Source of the DNA: Ignavibacteriales bacterium
GTDB taxonomy: Bacteria; Bacteroidota; Ignavibacteria; UBA10030; F1-140-MAGs086
Direction of reading: 5' to 3'
Assembly (NCBI GenBank): GCA_018335975.1
Contig: JAGXRH010000059.1
Coordinates: forward strand, 1-32,223
Length of the DNA: 32,223 nt
Made by a program: the position numbers and the translations under genes. Shown here one piece after another: positions 15,783-22,067 of the stretch. Under the pieces are notes generated by a model, which was given only the letters and a program-made list of their open reading frames with translations, ran no database searches and was not told where the DNA came from. Positions within the stretch are counted from its first letter, which is position 1. The number at the start of each line of letters is the position of its first letter.

Positions 15783-17114
15783 ATGCCTCAACTTCCTTCT
15801 CTCACCGAAACCGAACTCACACGCCGCAAATTTCTTTCTAACCTTGGAAAAGGAATCGGACTTGCTGCGCTTTCCGTTGCCTCCGTATCTTCACTTCTCG
15901 AACAACTGAACGCCGCTACAAAATCTGTTGAACATCTTTCTCCTGAAGAAACTGCAATGGACGAAGATTTTTGGTTTGAAATTCAACAAGCATTTTCTGT
16001 TACGCGCGGAATTACCAACTTAAACAATGGCGGCGTTTCTCCTTCGCCAAAAATTGTTACCGAAGCGTTGATACGATACATTTGGGAACAGGAAGATTGC
16101 ACTGCATACACAATGTGGCAAATTATGGAACCGCAGTGCGAAACAATCCGCACAGGACTCGCAGATGTGTTTGGTGTTGACAGAGAAGAAATTGCCATCA
16201 CACGCAACGCATCGGAATCGCTGGAAATTTTATTAATGGGAATGGATTTGAAATCAGGCGATGAAATTCTCACAACAACGCAAGATTATCCAAGAATGTT
16301 GACAACGCTTCGACAACGGGAGCTCCGAGAAAATATTTCCCTGAAACTCATTAAAGTTCCAATTGCGCCGAAAAATATTGATGATATCGCACAGAAATTT
16401 ATTGATGGAATTACAAGCCGAACAAAAGTGATTTTGATGTCGCACGTTATCAATATTACCGGACAAATTTTACCGGTGAAAAAAGTTTGCGATTATGCGA
16501 AATCCAAAGGCATCGAAGTTATTGTTGATGGAGCGCATTCGTTTGCGCATTTCGATTTCAAACAAAAAGATTTGAATTGCGATTATTATGGAACGAGTTT
16601 GCACAAATGGATGTATGCGCCAAAGGGAACAGGGCTTTTGTATGTGAAGAAAGAAAAGATTGAAAAAATCTGGTCGTTAATGGCAACGGAAAAAACACAG
16701 GCAAAAGATATTCGCAAGTACGAAGAAATCGGAACACATTCTGCCGCACCAAAACTTGCAATCGGTGAAGCGATATTATTTCACAACGGGATTGGCGCAA
16801 AACGAAAAGAAGAGCGACTCCGTTATCTCTCGCGTTATTGGATGAACAAATTGAAAGGTTTACCGAATGTTCGCTTCCACACTTCGTTCGATGCAAATCA
16901 ATCGTGCGGCGTTGCAAATGTGGAAATTGTTGGTGTAGATATTGCAGCCCTGTACGGCTACTTAATGGGAACGCACAAAATTTACACGACGACAATTAAT
17001 CACGATGAATTTAAGGGAATGCGCATTACGCCGAACGTGTACACTACACTCAAAGAACTCGATAGATTTTGCGACGTAATGGAAAACGTTGCAAAGAAAG
17101 GATTGCCGAAATAA
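15783..17114 (+). CDS. Aminotransferase class V-fold PLP enzyme with Tat-like signal
   Basis: 443 residues. The N-terminus has TRRKFLSNLGKGIGLAAL, a twin-arginine plus hydrophobic stretch, suggesting folded export of a PLP-loaded enzyme. The catalytic fold follows: NLNNGGVSPSP, ITRNASESLEILLMG (cofactor phosphate region), D249 in VDGAHSFAHFD (pyridine nitrogen) and the Schiff-base lysine K275 in SLHKWMYAPKGTG. This pattern is closest to the isopenicillin-N-epimerase-like / cysteine-desulfurase-like branch, whose members include racemases, epimerases and lyases; the substrate cannot be assigned. It follows the HicBA pair by 23 nt with no strong ribosome-binding site. If the leader does not function, it would be a cytoplasmic enzyme. 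Confidence 0.9.
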   Translation: MPQLPSLTETELTRRKFLSNLGKGIGLAALSVASVSSLLEQLNAATKSVEHLSPEETAMDEDFWFEIQQAFSVTRGITNLNNGGVSPSPKIVTEALIRYIWEQEDCTAYTMWQIMEPQCETIRTGLADVFGVDREEIAITRNASESLEILLMGMDLKSGDEILTTTQDYPRMLTTLRQRELRENISLKLIKVPIAPKNIDDIAQKFIDGITSRTKVILMSHVINITGQILPVKKVCDYAKSKGIEVIVDGAHSFAHFDFKQKDLNCDYYGTSLHKWMYAPKGTGLLYVKKEKIEKIWSLMATEKTQAKDIRKYEEIGTHSAAPKLAIGEAILFHNGIGAKRKEERLRYLSRYWMNKLKGLPNVRFHTSFDANQSCGVANVEIVGVDIAALYGYLMGTHKIYTTTINHDEFKGMRITPNVYTTLKELDRFCDVMENVAKKGLPK

Positions 17115-17244
17115 AATTCTGCCTTGGAATGGGAAATTTGTAAAACAAATATCTGTTGTAATTGTTTGAATTCTACTTCCGAAATCGTAAATTGTTCCCG
17201 AATTTTTTATTAAATAAAACTATTGCAATGCAGGAAGGTATGTG

Positions 17245-17463
17245 ATGGATAAACCGTGTACATTTTGTGGAAATAATTCATTCCGGCAAACAACCGTACA
17301 ATATTCGTACGAAAACGAAAAGTATAGTCTCGTGGTGGATGAAGTGCCGTGCGAACAATGCGAGTACTGTAACGAGACCTACTACCTGCCCGATGCTGTA
17401 AAAAAAATCCAGCAGGCATTTATTGATAAACATTTTCGTATCAAACGAAAAAAGAAGGGGTAA
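17245..17463 (+). CDS. YgiT-type zinc-finger protein (MqsA N-domain-like)
   Basis: 72 residues with cysteines C5 and C8 (PCTFCG) and C36, C39, C42 (PCEQCEYC), then a helix (PDAVKKIQQAFIDKHF) and a basic tail, RIKRKKKG. This is the YgiT/MqsA N-terminal zinc ribbon, normally the antitoxin partner of a DUF4258 or MqsR-type toxin. I find no partner upstream (17115-17241 holds no credible frame) nor downstream, so it looks orphaned. The ATG is preferred over the GTG three bases earlier because AGGAAGG (17232-17238) is better spaced for it. The HTH half of full-length MqsA is absent. Confidence 0.82.
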   Translation: MDKPCTFCGNNSFRQTTVQYSYENEKYSLVVDEVPCEQCEYCNETYYLPDAVKKIQQAFIDKHFRIKRKKKG

Positions 17464-17767
17464 CGAACACAGCCTCGAACCCAGTGGTAAAAGCAGCCCT
17501 CCATTTACCCTTCGTATGCGATTCTTCTTTCCCGACGAATTACCTTCTCTCCTTTGTTTAGATTAAAACCATTACCGATTATACCTCGTAATTACCTCCG
17601 CTTGCATATTTGGGAAAGAAATAGTTAACCACGGATTGCGCGGATAAAACACGAATATGCACGAATTAAATCTGCGGAAACCGGCGAAGCATTCGTGAAA
17701 ATCCGCGGTAAATATCTTCTTACTAGTTTTCAACTTATTTTATTATCAACAAAAATCAAACTTCATT
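17464..17767. repeat. Gene-free stretch with an imperfect inverted repeat at 17624-17713
   Basis: No credible gene in these 304 nt. The right part holds an inverted repeat: GCGGAT-aaaa-CACGAAT (17639-17655) faces ATTCGTG-aaa-ATCCGC (17691-17706), and ACCACGGATT pairs alternatively with AATCCGCGGT. Short direct repeats (CACGAAT, CGGAT) lie between. It resembles dispersed REP-like intergenic elements of the 'accacggatt...cacgaat' type met in many bacterial genomes; no second copy is in this window. Confidence 0.5.
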
Positions 17768-18766
17768 ATGCCAACACTAAAAAAACTCCCCAACATCGTT
17801 CGGGGAAAAGATTACATTGAAACGAAAGATTGGACAACAAAAGAAATCGAACTTGCACTGAACACGGCGAGCGATTTGAAAAAACTTTTCAAGAAAGGAA
17901 AACCGCATCGCTATCTTCCCGATAAAACTGCGTTTCTTTTTTTCTTCGATAAATCCACACGCACGCGCAACTCGTTTGAAGCGGGAGCAACACAACTGGG
18001 AGCGCACGCGCATTTTATTGCCGCAGAAACATCACAAGTTGCGCACGGAGAATCGCCGAGAGATATGGGAATCATTCTTTCGAGTTACGGTCACGCGATT
18101 GCAATTCGTCATGATTTAGTTCCGGGAGAAGGAAATTCTTATATGCGCGCCGTTGCGAAAGATGCAAATGTTCCCGTTCTCAATATGCAATGCGATATTG
18201 ACCATCCGTTTCAAACGCTTGCGGATTTGATGACGATTCGCGAAGAGTTTGGAAAAAATTTACGCGGGAAAAAAATCGCTGTTTCGTGGGCGTACGCTCC
18301 GAGTTACGCAAAACCAATGTCTGTGCCGCAAGGATTGATTACACTGATGCCGCGTTTCGGACTTGATGTTGTTCTCGCGCATCCGCCGGAATACACGTTG
18401 ATGAAAAGCGAAATGGAGTACGCGAAAAAAATTGCGAAAGAGAACGGAACAAAGTTTGAGGTCGTGGATAATATGAATGACGCGTTTAAAGATGCAGATA
18501 TTGTCTATCCGAAATCGTGGGGTATTGAATCGTTGTTTCACAATCCGAATCAAGCGCTGGAGATTTCCAAGAAATATAAACACTGGATTTGCGACGAAAA
18601 GAAAATGAAACTCGCGCACAAAGAGGCAATCTATATGCACTGTTTGCCCGCCGATAGAGGTTATGAAGTTACCGATGCCGTAATTGATGGACCGCAATCG
18701 CGCGTATTTCCCGAAGCGGAAAACCGTTTGCATACGTGTAAAAGTGTGATGGCGTTGACGATGTAA
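17768..18766 (+). CDS. Ornithine/YgeW-type (knotted) carbamoyltransferase
   Basis: 332 residues of the aspartate/ornithine transcarbamylase superfamily. The carbamoyl-phosphate site is present: S63-T-R-T-R67 (FFDKSTRTRNSFEAG), HPFQTLADL (146-154) and HCLPADRG (291-298). The stretch SQVAHGESPRDMG, the QCDIDHPFQ motif and especially WAYAPSYAKPMSVPQG (174-189) match the proline-rich knotted-loop region of YgeW and acetylornithine carbamoyltransferases rather than classical OTC. The C-terminus (VTDAVIDGPQSRVF, EAENRLH) looks like ordinary OTC. The acceptor amine is therefore open: ornithine, an N-acylated ornithine, or the unknown YgeW substrate. No other arginine, carbamate-kinase or ureide gene is adjacent, so context does not decide. 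ATG chosen; no clear Shine-Dalgarno site. Confidence 0.9.
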   Translation: MPTLKKLPNIVRGKDYIETKDWTTKEIELALNTASDLKKLFKKGKPHRYLPDKTAFLFFFDKSTRTRNSFEAGATQLGAHAHFIAAETSQVAHGESPRDMGIILSSYGHAIAIRHDLVPGEGNSYMRAVAKDANVPVLNMQCDIDHPFQTLADLMTIREEFGKNLRGKKIAVSWAYAPSYAKPMSVPQGLITLMPRFGLDVVLAHPPEYTLMKSEMEYAKKIAKENGTKFEVVDNMNDAFKDADIVYPKSWGIESLFHNPNQALEISKKYKHWICDEKKMKLAHKEAIYMHCLPADRGYEVTDAVIDGPQSRVFPEAENRLHTCKSVMALTM

Positions 18767-18939
18767 ATGAGGAAAAACATTCACGGTTTATGATTTAGAT
18801 GAAGACAATAACATTTTCGCCCTGCAATTTTCGATAACGCAAAACCTTGAAGGTTTATAGAGATACCATCGTATCGCCATTCTCCTAACCGCTTGTTTTT
18901 TTGCGTTTAAGAAACAGAGAAACCAATCATCGGTGAATA
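18767..18939. other. Non-coding stretch after the carbamoyltransferase gene
   Basis: No gene or clear terminator seen. It opens the 1.6-kb gene-poor region that runs to 20363 and leads into the 21-bp array. Confidence 0.5.
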
Positions 18940-19195
18940 TCCCGGGGGATTGAGAAGTTGTGCGTAACCGTTGGTGAGCGTTCCCCGGAGGTTGGAGAGT
19001 GGTGCGCAACCGTTGGGGAGCGCGTACCAAGCGTTGGGGAGTGGTGCGCAACCATCGGGGAGTGTTCCCCGGAGGTTGGAGAGTGGCGCGCAACCGTTGG
19101 GGAGCGTTCCCCGGAGGTTGGGGAGTGGTGCACAGCCGTTGGGGACCGGTGCGCGACGGTTGGGGAGTGCTCCCCAATCATCGGGGAAAGTTGCC
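18940..19195. repeat. 21-bp tandem repeat array, GC-rich, about 12 units
   Basis: The anchor TTGGGGAG (or TTGGAGAG / TCGGGGAG) recurs at 18971, 18992, 19013, 19034, 19055, 19076, 19097, 19118, 19139, 19160 and 19181: exactly every 21 nt, with no indel. A looser unit lies at 18950. Two unit types mix: GGTGCGCAACCG + TTGGGGAGC and GTTCCCCGGAGG + TTGGAGAGT. The second can fold as TCCCC/GGGGA stems. The array is much richer in GC than its surroundings and strongly G-biased on the plus strand. Because the period is seven codons and units lack stops, all six frames are open, but none has a credible start, signal or family match, so I treat it as a non-coding minisatellite. Confidence 0.85.
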
Positions 19196-19204
19196 AAACC
19201 TTAA

Positions 19205-19508
19205 AAAAACGCTGAAAACAGTGTTTTACTTATCCTCTGAGAAAAAAAGCAGGTTTTTTGAAGTGGAGGTCATTCCCTATGGGTGTTGTAGGAAATTTCT
19301 ATAAACTGTCTTTCCCGTGAATTTATCCGCCTCTTCTTTGTCGGAAGCGGGAATCTAAAAGTATTTGAAAATGAAATGGATTCCGTCTTCCGACGGATTG
19401 ACAAATTGATGTCCACTGAGTTTTCCTCCCGCGAGAATAATTTTATTCTGAAGTACTTGTTTTTTATCTCCCACCCCCCGTATATTCTCGCCAGAAATTT
19501 CTTGAGCG
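19205..19508. other. Gene-free region between the 21-bp array and the sorting-domain remnant
   Basis: I see no supported gene. Open frames here lack family resemblance, and the stretch probably includes decayed upstream sequence of the truncated secreted protein that follows. Confidence 0.45.
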
Positions 19509-19671
19509 TTGAAAGATATATCGCCGCGATTTTTATATGCAGAACCGAATGGAAAAATTCATTTGCACGAGCAAACGGTAATGCAATTTACAAACGAGCC
19601 GCGCGGTATTTCGCTCTTGCAAAATTATCCCAATCCGTTTAATCCAACAACGACAATACGATTTGAGATCG

Positions 19672-19703
19672 TTGTAAGGGCAATTCATGAATTGCCCTTA
19701 CAA
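19672..19703. repeat. Perfect 32-nt palindrome, in frame in a T9SS sorting domain
   Basis: Half-site TTGTAAGGGCAATTCA followed by its exact reverse complement. The 28-nt core (19674-19701) begins GTA at codon position 1 and contributes VRAIHELPL to the reading frame, in the loop before the strand VSLKIYN. It is homologous in position and sequence to the palindrome at 21771-21798. Confidence 0.93.
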
Positions 19704-19840
19704 GTATCATTGAAAATATATAATGTGTTGGGGCAAGAAGTCACAACATTAATTCACAACGAAGTAATGGATGAAGGAATGCACGAAGTAGAATTTGATG
19801 CAAATAATTTACCGAGCGGAATGTATTTCTATCGGTTATA

Positions 19841-19869
19841 TGTAACGCAACAAGGCTTGTTGCGTTACA
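19841..19869. repeat. Perfect 29-nt palindrome (single-base centre), in frame in the same domain
   Basis: GTAACGCAACAAG (19842-19854), a central G, then CTTGTTGCGTTAC (19856-19868), extended by one T/A pair. It begins GTA at codon position 1, encodes VTQQGLLRY, and lies in the turn between the last two strands of the sorting domain (YFYRLY...SETKKLVL). The equivalent turn of the second domain (at about 21932-21965) has no palindrome. Confidence 0.93.
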
Positions 19870-19946
19870 GTGAAACGAAGAAACTCGTGCTGATGAAATA
19901 AATTTGTAGCACGAGAAATTCTTTCGCTTTACTTCCCGCATAGTTC

Positions 19947-19985
19947 AAAATCCTACGCACCGAAAATGTGCGTAGGATTTTTTGT
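19947..19985 (+). terminator. Rho-independent terminator after the sorting-domain remnant
   Basis: Stem AAAATCCTACGCAC (19947-19960) and GTGCGTAGGATTTT (19968-19981), loop CGAAAAT, followed by further Ts. 14-bp perfect stem; A-run and T-run on both sides make it potentially bidirectional. Its presence shows a transcribed gene once ended here. Confidence 0.9.
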
Positions 19986-20040
19986 TTGCTGATACATTTC
20001 CGAACTACGCCGTGCCGCGATGAATATTATTTTCTGTTCC

Positions 20041-20363
20041 GGTTAACAAATGTAATATTTTAAAAATCCGCCGGTTTCCGTAGACATTCCACGGACTCCC
20101 GTAGGAACTCCACGGAAACCCTTTGAACGTAAAAAGTAGGTTTTTATTGAAATTTACAGGTACACAATTCCTCAAAGTGGTTTCTTTGGTGAGAATGAAA
20201 TATCGGCAAGGGAAATATGGCTGCTGTTTCTTACGGCGAGAGGAGAAGTAGGGAGGAAGTTACAAACGCCCCCATTCCCAAAATTTATTTTGTGAACTAT
20301 TGGAATTGCAGAAGATGTTTCGTATATCTTACCCACGTTTTATAAATTGAAAGGCAAAATAGT
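20041..20363. other. Gene-free region with a 21-nt repeat pair and inverted repeat at 20073-20120
   Basis: CCGTAGACATTCCACGGACT and CCGTAGGAACTCCACGGAAA lie head to tail about 21 nt apart. The block is bounded by GGTTTCCGT (20073-20081) and ACGGAAACC (20112-20120), a perfect 9-bp inverted repeat. The rest, up to the secreted repeat protein, must hold that gene's promoter, which I cannot place. Confidence 0.5.
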
Positions 20364-21995
20364 ATGAAACACTCCATCATTTTTTTACTTCTCTTTTGTA
20401 TTTCCGGCGGAACAAAAGCAGATGCGCAAAAACACCACCGCGAGCAAATTACACCTCACCACGCTTCACAAATGGAGCGTCTCTCTCCGAACTCTCCTTT
20501 TGAAATTGAGAATGGCGATTTGCTACGCACATCAGAAGCGCGTAGCAAATTAAAGCCAACCATTCGACTAACTTCTTCTCCGCAATTGTATGTTGTGGAT
20601 ACTGCGGTTGTTCTCAATACTAATGATACTACAAGACACATTTATTCATCAAATGGGAATGGACAAATTACTGTTAATTTGAGAGAGCAATGGTTAAATG
20701 GAGTATGGCAGAATTACGACCGCGAAACTTACACTTACGATGTAAATGGGTGCAGGCTATCTTATTTGTACGAGATTTGGTCGAGCGGAGTATGGGAGAA
20801 TCTCTTACGCTTCATTTACACCTACGACATAAACGGAAATAAAATTTCCGAAGTAGTTGAGAATTGGTCGAACGGGCAACTGGTAGATTCCTGGCGTCAC
20901 ACTAATACGTACTCCGCAAGCGGAAACTTGATTTTTAGTTTTGGTGAGTCTTTGTCGAATGGGCAATGGATAAATTTCTGGCGCAATACATTCACTTACG
21001 ATACAAACGGGAATAGACTTTCCGTTTCGAGTGAGGATTGGTCAAATAATCAATGGGTGAATGACTGGCGTTATACTTTTACCTACAATGTTAACGGGAA
21101 GAAACTTTCCGAGTTTCGTGAAGATTGGGCGAATGAGCAATGGGTGAACGACTGGCGCGAAACATGCATCTACGATACAAACGGCTATTTGCTTTCTCGG
21201 TTGCAGGAGGATTGGTCAAACGGGCAATGGGTGAATAACTGGCGCATCACCTACTCATTTGATGCAAACGGGAACTGGTTTTCTACGGTCAGTGAGATTT
21301 GGTCGAACGAGCAATGGGTGAATGACTGGCGCTTGACCTTCTTATATGGTAATCCGTCTTCAGCGTTGTATGAGTTATGGTCGAACGGGCAATGGGTAAA
21401 CTCAAGTCGCACCATTGCTACTTTCGATATAAATGGGTATCTGGTTTTTTGGCTGTCTGAAGATTGGTTGAACGAACAATGGGTAAATTACAGTCGCCAT
21501 TTCTACACTTACAACACTGAAGGAAATTTGCTAAAATTTTCAAGCGAAAGTTGGAGCGACAGTAATTGGATCCCTTATAATGGTTCTGTTTACTTTAAAG
21601 ATAGCACGGGATATACCTATGAATATTACGGATACAGTATTACACTAAAATACAAACTCATCACCACCGGTATCGGGAGCGATGAGCAAAACTTTGCAAC
21701 AGAATACGCTCTCTCCCAAAACTATCCCAATCCGTTTAATCCCACCACGAAGATACTATTTTCAATTCCCGTAGGGGCGATTCATGAATCGCCCCTACCA
21801 GTAACGTTGAAAATTTACAATGTGTTGGGGCAAGTAGTTGCAACGTTAGTAAACAATGAAGAGATGGATGAAGGGAAACACGAGGTGGAATTTGATGCGA
21901 GTAATTTACCGAGCGGAATGTATTTCTATCTGCTCATCGCAACAGGCGAAGGTCAATCCTTTACGCAAGTGCGGAAGATGATATTGATGAAGTAA
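20364..21995 (+). CDS. Secreted protein of eleven 29-residue repeats with T9SS sorting domain
   Basis: 543 residues. The signal peptide is MKHSIIFLLLFCISGGTKADAQ. From about residue 107 to 425 there are eleven units of 29-30 residues with consensus E-x-W-S-N-G-Q-W-V-N-x-W-R-x-T-x-T-Y-D-x-N-G-N-x-L-S, reminiscent in rhythm of YD/RHS repeats (TYDxNGN) but with a W-rich first half, so probably an extended or solenoid-like beta structure for surface binding. The C-terminal domain (about 450-543) has NYPNPFNPTTKILFSI, LKIYNVLGQVV, LPSGMYFY and the terminal KMILMK, the T9SS type A signal. A palindrome encodes GAIHESPL inside it. AAAGG precedes the ATG. Flanked by terminators on both sides, so a single-gene unit. 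Function unknown. Confidence 0.92.
   Translation: MKHSIIFLLLFCISGGTKADAQKHHREQITPHHASQMERLSPNSPFEIENGDLLRTSEARSKLKPTIRLTSSPQLYVVDTAVVLNTNDTTRHIYSSNGNGQITVNLREQWLNGVWQNYDRETYTYDVNGCRLSYLYEIWSSGVWENLLRFIYTYDINGNKISEVVENWSNGQLVDSWRHTNTYSASGNLIFSFGESLSNGQWINFWRNTFTYDTNGNRLSVSSEDWSNNQWVNDWRYTFTYNVNGKKLSEFREDWANEQWVNDWRETCIYDTNGYLLSRLQEDWSNGQWVNNWRITYSFDANGNWFSTVSEIWSNEQWVNDWRLTFLYGNPSSALYELWSNGQWVNSSRTIATFDINGYLVFWLSEDWLNEQWVNYSRHFYTYNTEGNLLKFSSESWSDSNWIPYNGSVYFKDSTGYTYEYYGYSITLKYKLITTGIGSDEQNFATEYALSQNYPNPFNPTTKILFSIPVGAIHESPLPVTLKIYNVLGQVVATLVNNEEMDEGKHEVEFDASNLPSGMYFYLLIATGEGQSFTQVRKMILMK
21771..21798. repeat. Perfect 28-nt palindrome, in frame in a T9SS sorting domain
   Basis: Half-site GTAGGGGCGATTCA followed by its exact reverse complement. 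It begins GTA at codon position 1 and encodes VGAIHESPL between strands TKILFSIP and VTLKIYN. Compared with 19674-19701 it differs at four positions that form two compensated pairs, so both copies remain perfect palindromes. Confidence 0.94.
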
Positions 21996-22021
21996 CGAAG
22001 GTATTAAACTTGTACTCAAAG

Positions 22022-22050
22022 CGATTCTTCGGAAGGAGAGTCGTTTTTTT
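22022..22050 (+). terminator. Terminator between convergent genes
   Basis: CGATTCTTC (22022-22030) pairs with GAGGAGAGTCG-type bases up to 22043 (9 bp with two G-T wobbles) around a GGAA loop, followed by seven Ts (22044-22050). It ends the secreted repeat-protein gene. An A-run to the left may let it also serve the minus-strand lyase gene ending at 22068. Confidence 0.85.
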
Positions 22051-22067
22051 GTTTTCTCAAATGACGC

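Larger units (their letters stand above)
19509..19901 (+). pseudogene. Truncated remnant carrying a T9SS C-terminal sorting domain
   Basis: Only a sorting domain plus about 35 preceding residues can be read (NGKIHLHEQTVMQF, GISLLQNYPNPFNPTTTIRF, LKIYNVLGQEVTTLI, NLPSGMYFYRLYVTQQ, ETKKLVLMK). There is no signal peptide, no cargo domain and only a TTG-type start, so this is the 3' end of a lost secreted protein; a short intact gene is unlikely. The domain would direct export through the T9SS. Its DNA closely parallels the sorting domain of the gene at 20364. Two perfect palindromes (19672-19703 and 19841-19869) lie in frame inside it. Confidence 0.7.

Noticed and set aside
17115-17244. Toxin partner for the YgiT-type zinc finger
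   Set aside because: No open frame long enough or resembling DUF4258/MqsR on either strand.
18940-19195. CRISPR array
   Set aside because: Units are contiguous at 21 nt with no unique spacers and no cas genes nearby.
18788-19304. Six overlapping open frames on both strands across the 21-bp array (up to 129 codons)
   Set aside because: They are open only because the repeat unit is seven codons long without stops. No credible ribosome-binding site, signal or family resemblance; all six cannot be genes.
19376-19642. 88-codon open frame upstream of the sorting-domain remnant
   Set aside because: Different frame from the remnant, no recognisable domain, compositionally unlike coding sequence here.
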